From assembly GCA_964422155.1 (NCBI GenBank), contig CAYQZZ010000001.1, forward strand, positions 37,478-101,477: DNA of 64,000 bases. The letters are read 5' to 3'. Positions 18,461 through 27,012 of the stretch are shown piece after piece. The DNA is from JBGPRB01 sp964422155. GTDB lineage: Bacteria; Chloroflexota; Dehalococcoidia; Dehalococcoidales; RBG-16-60-22. Position 1 is the first letter of the stretch; each line of letters begins with the position of its first letter. The notes under the pieces were generated by a model, which had not been told where the DNA came from, did not search any database, and saw nothing but the letters and a program-made list of their open reading frames with translations. The position numbers were made by a program, and so were the translations under genes.

Positions 18461-18489
18461 TTGTAGGCGTGGTATCTTTATGTTATAAT
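18461..18489 (+). promoter_or_regulatory. Promoter for the oligosaccharyltransferase gene
   Basis: TTGTAG at 18461-18466 and a perfect TATAAT at 18484-18489 are separated by 17 bases. The -10 box overlaps an in-frame ATG at 18488, so that ATG would lie upstream of the transcript and cannot be the start. This supports the TTG start at 18518, which has GGAGG at a proper distance. Confidence 0.55.
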
Positions 18490-18517
18490 GGCAACCAAAG
18501 TAAACGGAGGTAATGAC

Positions 18518-20914
18518 TTGAACGTTGCTCCAATTAAAAAAGTAGACAGGGATAAAATCTCGCCGAAGGTTATTGCTGGAGCATTGGTTGCGGTATTCTT
18601 CGCCGTAGCGTTTTATTTTCGTGCCATTCTTCCCCATAACCAGGTCTTCGTCGGCGATTGGGTAAAGTTTACCAGCAATGATGCCTATTACTATATGCGC
18701 CTGGTTGACAATTGGATTGCTAATTTTCCCACGCACACCGCCTTCGACCCCTACTTTCTCTATCCGGGCGGTAATGGTGTGGTCGGCTTTCATTTTTTTG
18801 ACGGTCTGCTGACCGTTATCACCTGGATTATCGGTCTGGGTCACCCAACCCCGCGTACTATCGATGTGGTCGCCGCCTATTACCCGGCGGTCCTGGGAGC
18901 GCTGGCGGTTATTCCCGTTTACTTTATCGGTAAAACGCTGTTCAATCGCTGGGCTGGCATCCTTGCGGCTGGCTTAATCTCCGTACTATCGGGGGAGTTT
19001 CTGGGACGCTCGATACTCGGTTTCACTGACCAGCATGTCGCCGAGACCCTGTTCAGCACTACGGCGGCCCTTTTCGTGATTCTGGCGATAAAAGAGGCGG
19101 GGCAAAAACAATTGACCTTTCGTCACTTTATACAGCTTGACTGGAGAGTATTTACCAAGCCTGTTATTTATAGCCTGCTGGCCGGTATTTTCCTGGGGCT
19201 TTACCTCATAACCTGGCAGGGAGCCCTACTCTTCGTTTTCATCATTTCACTTTATTTTATAATTCAGTTTATTGTCGACCATCTGAGGCGTAAGTCGACG
19301 GACCATCTGGGTGTTATCAGTGTTATCTTATTCTTGGTTGCCCTCGTGATTTTCTTACCGTTTGTTACAGTGAGGTTCCTCTCCGATTCCATAAAAATCG
19401 CTGTAATCATCCCGGTGGTCTTAAGCGCTGTTTCACGGCTGCTATCGGCCAAAGGACTAAAACCGGTTTATTACCCATTGACCCTGGTTGTGATTGGTAT
19501 CATATCCGTAGCAATCTTTTACGTTATTGATTCCAATACTTTTAATGTGATGCTGAGCAATTTCAATATCTTTGCGCCATCAGGAGCTACGGCAACGACC
19601 ACGCTTGAAATGCAGCCGTTCCTTTCACCTCAGGGGAGCTTCTCTACTGCGGTTGCCTGGGGCAACTTCAGCACCAACTTTTTCCTCGTCAAATCGTGGC
19701 CTATTCCCGGCTTTGGCCTCATAGCATTCATCATCTTAATCTGGCTCTCTATCAAGCAGCGTGCTAATGATAAAGCCCTCCTGGTTTTCCTTATCTGGAC
19801 TCTTATCATACTGCTGGCGACACTGGCACAGCGCCGTTTCGCCTATTACCTTGTTGTGAATATTGCCGTGCTCTCCGGCTATCTCTCCTGGCAGGTAATC
19901 TGGCTATCCGGTCTCAGGAAACTGGTAACAAGGTCGGAAGAAGCAAAGCCAGCTGCGCACGAAAAAACTGCCAGGTCTAAAACAAAGAAACAATCTGCCG
20001 AAAAGCGGGGCATTACCATTTACCACATAAATACTGCCCTGGCTGTTATTGTGGTATTCTTCTTCGTTTTCTACTTCAATATTAGCGGGGCCAAAACGGT
20101 TGCCTCGCAGGCAACCTTTGCGCCATCGGATGCCTGGGAAGCGTCACTTCACTGGATGAAGCAAAACACGCCTGAGCCGATGATTAATCCGGAAGCTTAT
20201 TATCAGCTTGATGAGGTGCCGGGGGAAGGAGGCTATAAATACCCCCCAACAGCCTATGGCGTAACCGCATGGTGGGATTATGGCTACTGGATATCACGTA
20301 CCGCCCATCGGATACCCAGTGCCAACCCCTCTCAAGCATCGGGGCCGATAACTAAAGTCGCTAAGCTTTTCTTGGCCAATGATGAAGCTTCCACCTATGC
20401 TATGATGAAAGAACTGGGCTCATCATATATTATAATTGATTTTTCTACCTGTACCACCAAGTTCTGGGCAGTAAACACCTGGGCAGGACGGGACCCGTCT
20501 GAGTTCGTTGGTACCTACTACGTGGCGAAAGAAGGCAAGCTCGTGCCGGTACAGCTTTTCCATCCTGAATACTATCGTACTTTATGTGTCCGACTGTACA
20601 ACTTCAACGGTAAAGCGGTAGCAGCTAAGAGCCCGGCCGTGATTACCTTTGACAAGAAAGTCGATAGTAACGGGAACAGCTTTGAGCAAATCACCGATAT
20701 CAAGCAGTTTTCCAGCTATCAGGAAGCACTTGATAATGTTGCGAAGGAAGGGGCGGCTAACCATAGAATTATCGGTCTTAATCCGTTCGTCAGCCCCGTA
20801 CCTCTGGAAGCAGTGCAGAACTACAAGCTAATCTACAGCTCCGAATCCGGTATTTCAAAACAAGATGTGGGTTTAGTACCCGAAGTGAAAATTTTCGAAT
20901 ACCCCGGTAAATAG
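18518..20914 (+). CDS. aglB: STT3/AglB-type oligosaccharyltransferase
   Basis: A 798-residue membrane enzyme with roughly a dozen hydrophobic segments followed by a C-terminal globular domain. Signature sites of STT3/AglB are visible: the first acidic loop SNDAYYYMRLVDNW, the second motif GFTDQHVAETLF, a TxxE-type loop (TTTLEMQP) and the sequon-binding WWDYG (about residues 585-589) in AWWDYGYWISRTAHRI. The enzyme transfers a lipid-linked oligosaccharide onto Asn of N-X-S/T in exported proteins. The TTG at 18518 is chosen because GGAGG precedes it and the upstream ATG lies inside the promoter. Length and motifs resemble archaeal AglB more than Campylobacter PglB. It stands divergent to the glycan locus that probably makes its donor. 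Confidence 0.88.
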   Translation: MNVAPIKKVDRDKISPKVIAGALVAVFFAVAFYFRAILPHNQVFVGDWVKFTSNDAYYYMRLVDNWIANFPTHTAFDPYFLYPGGNGVVGFHFFDGLLTVITWIIGLGHPTPRTIDVVAAYYPAVLGALAVIPVYFIGKTLFNRWAGILAAGLISVLSGEFLGRSILGFTDQHVAETLFSTTAALFVILAIKEAGQKQLTFRHFIQLDWRVFTKPVIYSLLAGIFLGLYLITWQGALLFVFIISLYFIIQFIVDHLRRKSTDHLGVISVILFLVALVIFLPFVTVRFLSDSIKIAVIIPVVLSAVSRLLSAKGLKPVYYPLTLVVIGIISVAIFYVIDSNTFNVMLSNFNIFAPSGATATTTLEMQPFLSPQGSFSTAVAWGNFSTNFFLVKSWPIPGFGLIAFIILIWLSIKQRANDKALLVFLIWTLIILLATLAQRRFAYYLVVNIAVLSGYLSWQVIWLSGLRKLVTRSEEAKPAAHEKTARSKTKKQSAEKRGITIYHINTALAVIVVFFFVFYFNISGAKTVASQATFAPSDAWEASLHWMKQNTPEPMINPEAYYQLDEVPGEGGYKYPPTAYGVTAWWDYGYWISRTAHRIPSANPSQASGPITKVAKLFLANDEASTYAMMKELGSSYIIIDFSTCTTKFWAVNTWAGRDPSEFVGTYYVAKEGKLVPVQLFHPEYYRTLCVRLYNFNGKAVAAKSPAVITFDKKVDSNGNSFEQITDIKQFSSYQEALDNVAKEGAANHRIIGLNPFVSPVPLEAVQNYKLIYSSESGISKQDVGLVPEVKIFEYPGK

Positions 20915-20937
20915 CCGGATAATGTGGTGGCTTAGTT

Positions 20938-21133
20938 ATGGCTCTAAACAGTACACCACGACTGGATAAATCTGCGTATCTGATTCTGCCGGTAATGGCA
21001 CTGGCCTTCTAAACTTAAACTGGCCGGCTTTTCTTTCAAACGTTACCTGAGCTGGTTCCTTTATACAGAGGGCGAGTGTAAAAATCCTGACCTGACTCAG
21101 GTGAGAGATAAAGTCTATCTGCTGGAAAAGTAA
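20938..21133 (+). pseudogene. Possible decayed small gene (two frames)
   Basis: ATG at 20938 opens a short frame ending at 21024 after a hydrophobic stretch (SAYLILPVMALAF). A second frame, open from 20996 to the stop at 21133, continues with FSFKRYLSWFLYTEGE and a charged tail ending KVYLLEK. The two would join into one protein of about 65 residues if one frameshift were repaired. I do not recognise the family. It may equally be non-coding sequence. Confidence 0.25.
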
Positions 21134-21149
21134 ACGGTATTTAGCTTTG

Positions 21150-21226
21150 TGGCGCCCCAGGGGCGACTCGAACGCCCGACTCGCGGTTTAGGAAACCGCT
21201 GCTCTATCCACCTGAGCTACTGGGGC
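21150..21226 (-). tRNA. tRNA-Arg (anticodon CCT), CCA encoded
   Basis: The minus strand folds as a cloverleaf: acceptor GCCCCAG pairs with CTGGGGC, D stem GCTC/GAGC, anticodon stem GCGGT/ACCGC around the loop TTCCTAA (anticodon CCT), and T arm GGGCG-TTCGAGT-CGCCC. The discriminator base is G and the 3-prime CCA is encoded. It reads the AGG arginine codon. Confidence 0.95.
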
Positions 21227-21288
21227 ACGCTTCTCAAGGGTAATTCTAACAATTAAGCAGGCTGACTGCAACCGTACGATATTGTTTG

Positions 21289-23205
21289 CTAACGCAAAAG
21301 GCCTCTGGTCTTTAAATCGGCAGCCACGTCGGATAGCCCCAGTTCTTTGAGTTTTTTCTCCGTCGGCAGACCGCTGGGGACGTCCCAGCCGCGCAGTGAG
21401 TAATACTCGCTCTTCAGGTTTTTAAAATCTTCCCTGTCTATCTTAGCGCCCTTCCGGGAAACGATTTCGCCGTTTTTACCCGGTACGATGCAGTCGGGGT
21501 CGAAAAACACCATCTCCAGGGGCTCGTCATGGAGGTAGTCCAGGAGAGTATCTCCGCGCCTCCCGCCCCACCCCTGACGGAGCAGTATCGCCCTTTGCAG
21601 GTTGAAGATTCTCTCCCCGATTTTGTTCAAACCTGTTTCGTCTATCTCCTTCCCCGTAATCGCCGAAAGCAGCCGGCTCTCCATGGCGGGGTCGCCGGTA
21701 TGGTCGTCAGCGAACCTGACCCAAATTATCGGCCAGAGGAAGTCGCAGAGGATGAAGCTCTCCTTGGCATGGGTGCGGTCCTGGATTTTCTTGGCGGCCA
21801 GCGCTTTTCCTTCGTAGGTGGAATAGTCGGAGGCGACGGCACCGCCCCAGAAGTTCCTGCCGATATTCTGAAAATCGTTAAAAGACAGGAACGCGCCCTC
21901 TTCTTTACGCGTCCAGTTACACCAGAGCCATAAGGAGTGACAGGTTTCATGCAGCTGATTTATGGGTCTTCTCTGCTCGGTGGCGTAGAGAAGGGCATTG
22001 GTCAATATGAGCCTGGGGTCATAGTCCCTGGTCTCGTTAGCCCTGGTAATGACGGACAGGTTTACCAGTTCCAGCGCTTTTTGCCCTATCTTTTCGGCGG
22101 TTTTTCTTATACCCCGTGCCAGTAAATCCCCGAAACCCTCCCGGTGTGCTATTTTTCTGGTCAGGAGTTCAATGAATTCAGCGCTGCCTATTTTCGATAG
22201 CGGCAGCCCCGTGTCGTTGTCCTTTAGGATGCCTTCTCGATAGCAGTTACCAAGCCAGTCAATCATTGGCTGCATTATCGTGGTATCCAGCCCGTAGTGG
22301 TCGCACCACCTTACCCCCTGGAGAGCCACCTCGGTACCGCCACTCTGGTATCTCTCGGCCGCGACCCAGTATACGTGGACGGCCTGGCAGAAAAATTTGA
22401 AGCGCCTGCCGTTATGCATATACGCTTTTCTGAAACAGCCGCTGGGGCAGCCATAGCAGGCGCGGAGCCTGGTTTTACCGGGTAAATCGTTAAGCCAGTT
22501 TTTCCAGGTATCTTTTCTCAGTTCTTGTATTCGGACAGCGAGGTTTTCCAGCCTTTCCGGGTCGGCAGCTTTCGGCTTTTTATCGCCGGCGACGACGATA
22601 GCCTTGAGCTTTTTCGACCCCATCACGCTGCCGAGGCCGCTGGCGCCGGAAGCTCCATCATCGGTAATTAAGGTGGCAAAGGAGACCAGGTTCTCGGCGG
22701 CAAGGCCTATGGTCAAAACGCTTACATCCTTACCCAGTTCCGCCTTCAGGCTATCGACCGCTTCAAAAGAGGATTTACCCCAGAGGGGTGAAGCATCGCG
22801 TATTTCGATGACACCGTTATTAATATAAATATATGCTGGCTTATTTGATTTCCCCTGCACTATCAGCCCATCGAAGCCGGCGTATTTTAGCCGGGTGCCC
22901 CACCTTTCCCCCAGGTTGGCGTAAGAAAACGCTTCAGGTTCCATAACGGGGGATTTACCGCAAATCTGCCATCGGCAACCGCCGGATAAACCGGTAAAGC
23001 CGGTCGCCGGGCCGGTAGCGTATATCAGGCAGTTCTCCGGGTCGAAAGCCCTGGTTTGAACAGGCACCATGTCCCAGTAAATTTTTGCCGCCATGCCTCT
23101 ACCGCCCAGGAACCTGTCGGTGTAGGGGGCAGCAGGCAGCCTGGCAATATTACCATCGGATAAATCTATTTTCAGGATTTCTCCGGCATACCCATATTGG
23201 GTCAT
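21289..23205 (-). CDS. Tungsten-containing aldehyde:ferredoxin oxidoreductase
   Basis: About 638 residues of the AOR family. The N-terminal domain starts MTQYGYAGEILKIDLSDG and has the pterin-binding FLGGRGMAAKIYWD and GPATGFTGLSGGCRW. The [4Fe-4S] ligands C250, C253 and C257 are in CYGCPSGC, with the fourth Cys expected in the ILCDFLWP region near the C-terminus. AORs oxidise aldehydes to acids, or run in reverse, with ferredoxin and a tungsto-bispterin cofactor. ATG 23205 has GGAGG six bases upstream. It is the last gene of a DUF169-cupin-DUF169-cupin-AOR series on one strand, so its substrate is probably tied to the cupin proteins. Confidence 0.93.
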   Translation of the reverse strand: MTQYGYAGEILKIDLSDGNIARLPAAPYTDRFLGGRGMAAKIYWDMVPVQTRAFDPENCLIYATGPATGFTGLSGGCRWQICGKSPVMEPEAFSYANLGERWGTRLKYAGFDGLIVQGKSNKPAYIYINNGVIEIRDASPLWGKSSFEAVDSLKAELGKDVSVLTIGLAAENLVSFATLITDDGASGASGLGSVMGSKKLKAIVVAGDKKPKAADPERLENLAVRIQELRKDTWKNWLNDLPGKTRLRACYGCPSGCFRKAYMHNGRRFKFFCQAVHVYWVAAERYQSGGTEVALQGVRWCDHYGLDTTIMQPMIDWLGNCYREGILKDNDTGLPLSKIGSAEFIELLTRKIAHREGFGDLLARGIRKTAEKIGQKALELVNLSVITRANETRDYDPRLILTNALLYATEQRRPINQLHETCHSLWLWCNWTRKEEGAFLSFNDFQNIGRNFWGGAVASDYSTYEGKALAAKKIQDRTHAKESFILCDFLWPIIWVRFADDHTGDPAMESRLLSAITGKEIDETGLNKIGERIFNLQRAILLRQGWGGRRGDTLLDYLHDEPLEMVFFDPDCIVPGKNGEIVSRKGAKIDREDFKNLKSEYYSLRGWDVPSGLPTEKKLKELGLSDVAADLKTRGLLR

Positions 23206-23276
23206 GATAATCCTCCAAATACTTAACATTCACGAGAAGCATATTTAACATGATTGGTAAAGGTTTATTTTTCTTT

Positions 23277-23354
23277 CCTCTCCCCGGCGAGGGAGAGGAT
23301 AAAGGTGAGGGGGTAACTTCACCCTTACCCTCGCCTCTCCCATCAAGGGAGAGG
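23277..23354. repeat. Palindromic intergenic repeat, agggagagg family
   Basis: Two facing copies of a CTCTCCC/GGGAGAG element separated by GGTGAGGG and its complement form a long imperfect hairpin between the AOR and cupin genes. Related shorter copies occur at 48440-48473 and 51650-51688. Confidence 0.6.
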
Positions 23355-23387
23355 TGTTCTTATGATAAAGGAATTACGCTGACGACT

Positions 23388-23795
23388 TTAATCCGTTCTC
23401 TTACCGGTGAGCGAGACGGCCATGCAAACATAGGGTTTATCGATTCTATTGGTGACTATCGGGCAGTGGTACAGGCCTTTGGGGGCTACAAGCACCGTAG
23501 GTTTATCGAACGTGTGTTTCTCTTCTTGCCCCGGTGCGCCGATGGACAATTCCACTTCGGCACCAAGGTCATCGAGGTGATACGGGTCTGAGCCGATGAA
23601 AAATACAGCCTCATCGTATTTGTGGACATGTGGCTTTGTCGACATTCCGGTGATGCCGGTCTTATAGGCGCAGGCGTAGATGATATTTAGCTCAAAGCCA
23701 CCGAGGACATCCGCCCCGGTGGAAAATAATGCTCCTGCTGGTGTTTTGTGGAAAGGTATGGTAACCAGGTTTTTCGCGTATTTTTTTTCTGCCAT
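23388..23795 (-). CDS. Single-domain cupin protein (metal-binding)
   Basis: A 135-residue cupin. Motif 1 is HVHKYDE with His56, His58 and Glu62, and motif 2 is PKGLYH with His110, giving the full 2-His/Glu/His metal site. The shared signature LGAEVE (residues 77-82) and the ending DKPYVCMAVSLTGK are also found in the double-cupin proteins at 59907 and 61060, so they form one family. Cupins of this kind may be dioxygenases, isomerases, lyases or binding proteins; the reaction is unknown. It lies between the AOR and a DUF169 gene in the same operon. Confidence 0.85.
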   Translation of the reverse strand: MAEKKYAKNLVTIPFHKTPAGALFSTGADVLGGFELNIIYACAYKTGITGMSTKPHVHKYDEAVFFIGSDPYHLDDLGAEVELSIGAPGQEEKHTFDKPTVLVAPKGLYHCPIVTNRIDKPYVCMAVSLTGKRTD

Positions 23796-23851
23796 TTTTG
23801 CTCCTCTCTTCTTTAAAGTATCTTTTTGAGGTCGTTTAATAATGAATTATG

Positions 23852-23948
23852 TGTCATTCTGACCCCGATGCAATCGGGGGAAGAATCCGTCTTTAAAGTG
23901 AACGGATTCTTCGTCGTCCCGACTTGGTCAGGACTCCTCAGAATGACA
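23852..23948. repeat. Inverted-repeat element (tgtcattctga family)
   Basis: The 97-base element is bounded by TGTCATTCTGA and its exact complement TCAGAATGACA and contains internal palindromes (GAAGAATCC...GGATTCTTC). A second copy with the same ends lies at 49571-49672. It contains no coding sequence, and both copies sit between genes. Confidence 0.75.
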
Positions 23949-23972
23949 TTAATAAAAACTCTTTTTACACTT

Positions 23973-24731
23973 TTACTCTTTTATCTTCTTTCTCAGGTCT
24001 GCCATCATTTTATTTACTCTTTTCCTGTGGGCAGGGCCCCCGGGACCCGGTGCCACGGTGCGACTGTACGGCATTTCCTTCAGGTTTTCCAGCATGGTGG
24101 GGATAAGCTGGAAGGGTACCGATATCAGGAATAGTCCCGGTGGGAAAATATTCAGCGCCTGCATTCCCAGTCCCAGACCGGTGATGAAATAATTCAACTC
24201 ACCGCTCACGACGGGATAGACGTAAATCCATGAGCAGGCTACCACCGGTGTCGCTTTGCTTACGAAAGGCTGCCCCGTAGAGTAGTTAATTGACCGTAAT
24301 AATGTCTGCGCCTGGGTTATATCGGCTGTGATAACCAGCACGTCCGGGTCGAAGGTGAGCTTGTCCACGGGCGCGAAGGAAACGTACTGCACCGAGCCCC
24401 TCGGCATCCTGGGGAGGTACTCGTACATGGCGCGGCAGGAATTCGCTCCCTTGAAGAGCCCCTCGTCGCCGCCGAAGAGTCCGCTGACGAGAATCGGCTC
24501 CGGGTCTTTCATGCCAAGTATCATCTGTTCCACACCCACGCAGACCCAGTCCTCGGGCCCCACGTAAAAAGCGTCATTCTCCTGGGCTTCTTTAAGCATC
24601 TCGCAGAAATTCAGTTCTTTTTCCAGTCTCTTGATGCCCTCCGGCCTGGTAAGTAAGAATTTGACGCCTACGGGCTTCCTTTCGAATTTGAACTTATCGA
24701 GCACGGAATAGTCGCGCGGTTTTGAGACCAT
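23973..24731 (-). CDS. DUF169 family protein
   Basis: A 252-residue DUF169 protein. It begins VSKPRDYSVLDKFKFERKPV after Met, has VGVKFLLTRPEG, the conserved NFCEMLKEA cysteine segment, a central domain (SFAPVDKLTFDPDVLVITAD) and a late VVACSWIYVYPVVSGE with a second conserved Cys. The ATG at 24731 follows GGGAGG and is preferred to the ATG ten codons earlier. DUF169 function is not established. Its position between two cupin genes and upstream of the AOR, and a paralogue two genes upstream, suggest the DUF169-cupin pair is a functional unit that duplicated. Confidence 0.85.
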   Translation of the reverse strand: MVSKPRDYSVLDKFKFERKPVGVKFLLTRPEGIKRLEKELNFCEMLKEAQENDAFYVGPEDWVCVGVEQMILGMKDPEPILVSGLFGGDEGLFKGANSCRAMYEYLPRMPRGSVQYVSFAPVDKLTFDPDVLVITADITQAQTLLRSINYSTGQPFVSKATPVVACSWIYVYPVVSGELNYFITGLGLGMQALNIFPPGLFLISVPFQLIPTMLENLKEMPYSRTVAPGPGGPAHRKRVNKMMADLRKKIKE

Positions 24732-24783
24732 AATGACCTCCCTGACTATTTTCTCCAGCAACTTGATGAATCAGTAATAAAGA

Positions 24784-25206
24784 CTAACGGTCCCGTTTCG
24801 GCGGCGGCCCCATCGGCTCGATTTTACCGCTCAGCTTTATCGCCATCTGGAGGTGCGGTTTTTCGAAGCTTTTCCAGGTTATCCGACCATGTGCCACATG
24901 CCTGGGAAAGAACAGCGCCGTGGTGTTGGTGATTAAATGCCTCTCATCTTCTATGTAGCCCTCGATTTCCGCACCGAGATATTCGGGGTGTTGGGGGTCG
25001 GTGCCCAGGTTCACGATAATTTCATCATAGTCATGGGCTTCCATAGCTTGATGCATGGGATTGGGCTTTGGCTGTTCACGTATCCAGTTATACATGATAT
25101 TGACATTGCATCCGGGAACAAGCTCCTCACTCATGAGCCATACCCCGGGCCCCCGGCGGCCCTTGGAGATAGTCACTATATATTTATCGTATTTTGATGC
25201 TGCCAT
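24784..25206 (-). CDS. Cupin-family protein with altered metal site
   Basis: A 140-residue protein aligned along its length with the cupin at 23388. Where that protein has His56-x-His58-x3-Glu62 this one reads EAHDYDE: Glu56, His58, Glu62, so the first His ligand is replaced by Glu. The later ligand His106 (PRHVAH) remains. The family marker LGAEIE is kept. The two proteins probably have related but different roles, perhaps one catalytic and one binding or regulatory. It lies in the operon between two DUF169 genes. Confidence 0.82.
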   Translation of the reverse strand: MAASKYDKYIVTISKGRRGPGVWLMSEELVPGCNVNIMYNWIREQPKPNPMHQAMEAHDYDEIIVNLGTDPQHPEYLGAEIEGYIEDERHLITNTTALFFPRHVAHGRITWKSFEKPHLQMAIKLSGKIEPMGPPPKRDR

Positions 25207-25262
25207 AGAGTGATTCCTCCTCTTTCAATATATATCAAAGGATGTATATTTGACCGATTTTA

Positions 25263-26006
25263 TCAGGACTCCTTTTTCAATTCTTCCACTATTTCCTTCA
25301 CCTTCTTTTTATGGCCTTCCGCTCCCAGCGTGTAAGATTCCGGTACCCACTCCATCTCCTCCAGGCTTTTGAGTATCTGGGGGAGTTTGTCCCAGGGGAT
25401 GGAAAGTAGTATCCGGCCCTCCGGGAACAGGCGTCTGGACCTCATGCCGAAGCCGAAACCCGTAACGGTCATATTCATTTCCCCGCTGAGGAGGGGATAG
25501 ATATAAAGCCAGGCGCACCCCGCTGCCGCCGTCCCCCTGGCCGACCACATTTCTCCGGTGGTATAGCTCTTGGCTCTGATGAATATTTCCGCCTGGGTCA
25601 CGCTGGCCAGGATAATCAGTAAATCAGGCTCGAAGGTTAATTTGTCCAGGGGTGCAAAAGCGACATATTTAACGGTGTTTTTCGCCAGCCTGGGAAGGTA
25701 CTGGTAGATTCTGCGGTTGGCGCGGGGGTCTTTAAATACCCCCAGCTTCGGCCCCACCTGGCCGCTTTCGAATATAGGGTCTTCGGCTATCATGCCGAGG
25801 AGCAGTGGCCCTATGCACGTGAAATCATCCTTTGAAACGTAGAAGGCGTTTCCCTGCTGCGCCTCGACCAGCATTTCGCAAAAGTCAAGCAGCTTGTCCG
25901 GCTTCTTAAGTCCCCTGGGTCGGGTGGACAGGAACTTAACGCCTACGGGCTTTCTTTCGAAGTCGAATTTCTCCAGTGTGGAGAGTTCTCTGGGGATTGG
26001 GCTCAT
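25263..26006 (-). CDS. DUF169 family protein, paralogue
   Basis: A 247-residue paralogue of the DUF169 protein at 23973. It has the same order of segments: FDFERKPVGVKFLSTRPRG, LDFCEMLVEAQQGNAFYVS, AFAPLDKLTFEPDLLIILAS and AAGCAWLYIYPLLSGEMN. Both conserved cysteines are present. It is the first gene of the five-gene series leading to the AOR, 57 bases upstream of its cupin partner. The function is unknown. The DUF169-cupin order is repeated twice, consistent with duplication of a two-gene module. Confidence 0.85.
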   Translation of the reverse strand: MSPIPRELSTLEKFDFERKPVGVKFLSTRPRGLKKPDKLLDFCEMLVEAQQGNAFYVSKDDFTCIGPLLLGMIAEDPIFESGQVGPKLGVFKDPRANRRIYQYLPRLAKNTVKYVAFAPLDKLTFEPDLLIILASVTQAEIFIRAKSYTTGEMWSARGTAAAGCAWLYIYPLLSGEMNMTVTGFGFGMRSRRLFPEGRILLSIPWDKLPQILKSLEEMEWVPESYTLGAEGHKKKVKEIVEELKKES

Positions 26007-26112
26007 AGTTGCCTCCTTTATAGGGGTGAAAACGACATGCTACCCCCTATAATAGGATTGTTGCTGCGGATATTCAAGTTGATAATGTAGAGAATGATTA
26101 GTAATAATCTGA

Positions 26113-26140
26113 TGTCATTCCAGCGAAAGCTGGAATCCAG
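26113..26140. repeat. Short hairpin repeat (gtcattccagc family)
   Basis: GTCATTCCAGCGAAAGCTGG then AATCCAG, with a perfect TTCCAGC/GCTGGAA stem. A close copy (GTCATTCCGGCGAAGGCCGG...) is at 48405-48431. Both lie outside genes. Confidence 0.65.
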
Positions 26141-26183
26141 TGGATAGGGGTGGAGCTGGGGAATAAATAGATTATAGCTGGTT

Positions 26184-26882
26184 TTAACCCAGGTATTCTT
26201 TCGCCAGTTCCGGGTCGTATGGTGCCCTTCTGCCGGGGCATTTCAACTGCGTGCAGAGCTGGCAGCTCAGAAAACCGGTATCGTTGGGAAAGAGTATCCC
26301 GGAGCGCGACTTGATGGGCTTCATGACGCCGCCTGCGGTTAAAGACACCCCGATTTTCTTCTCGGCGCCATCGAACAGGGCGAAAAGCGGCTTCTGCTGA
26401 GTAATCGGCCAGTCTGCAATCTCACCGGGGTTAAGGAGAGCCGCCCTGGGGATGCCGTGCTTTTCTTTAAGGTATTCCGCCAGGTAATCAACGGCCGAGA
26501 CCAGTACCACCGTCTTGATAGTATCAAGGCAGAACTGCCTCATCATGTCCCTGGGCGGGATAGGCAGCTCATCCAGCTCTTTCCCTATGGTAGCGATGAA
26601 TGGAATAACCGTATCCTGGTTGAGGAGATTTTTGCTGAGCACCCGACTGGTGAAGCGGATGCCATCGATATCCACCGTGGCATTATCGATAACGCGGGCG
26701 TTTGACAACTGATACACCGCTTTGGGACGGGCTACGGCGCGCGCTGTTTCCGCCAGCTCGCGTGCCATCTCCTCCAGCCGACGGCCGGTTTTGTTGAGTC
26801 GCAGGCGCTTGACGACCGATGCAATGTCCAGCTTAAAAGGTATTTCTACCTGATATACTCTTTTTTCTTCCGAATTTTCCAA
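26184..26882 (-). CDS. MetH-activation-domain-like protein (vitamin B12-dependent methionine synthase activation domain)
   Basis: A 232-residue protein resembling stand-alone versions of the cobalamin-dependent methionine synthase activation domain found in anaerobes. Recognisable parts are FIATIGKELDEL, an AVDYLAEYLKEKHG helix, LNPGEIADWPITQQ (the S-adenosylmethionine-site region) and a C-terminal CQLCTQLKCPGRRAPY with three cysteines. The family is thought to support reactivation or methyl transfer on corrinoid proteins. No corrinoid protein or methyltransferase lies next to it here. It precedes the DUF169/cupin operon on the same strand with a gap of about 180 bases, so co-expression is possible. 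Confidence 0.8.
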   Translation of the reverse strand: MENSEEKRVYQVEIPFKLDIASVVKRLRLNKTGRRLEEMARELAETARAVARPKAVYQLSNARVIDNATVDIDGIRFTSRVLSKNLLNQDTVIPFIATIGKELDELPIPPRDMMRQFCLDTIKTVVLVSAVDYLAEYLKEKHGIPRAALLNPGEIADWPITQQKPLFALFDGAEKKIGVSLTAGGVMKPIKSRSGILFPNDTGFLSCQLCTQLKCPGRRAPYDPELAKEYLG

Positions 26883-27012
26883 TGCAAATCTGTCCCGGGT
26901 GTAATTATTCTCTATTATGAGGATAAATTATCGTTTCTAACGTGTCAAGGGAAAGGAGAGTGAAATTTTCTAGTTGTACCAAAACGCTTTGTCAATGATA
27001 GGGTGTGAGAAG

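Noticed and set aside
18314..18844. Open frame on the minus strand over the start of the oligosaccharyltransferase gene
   Set aside because: It covers the promoter and N-terminal coding region of a well-supported gene, and its product has no recognisable features.
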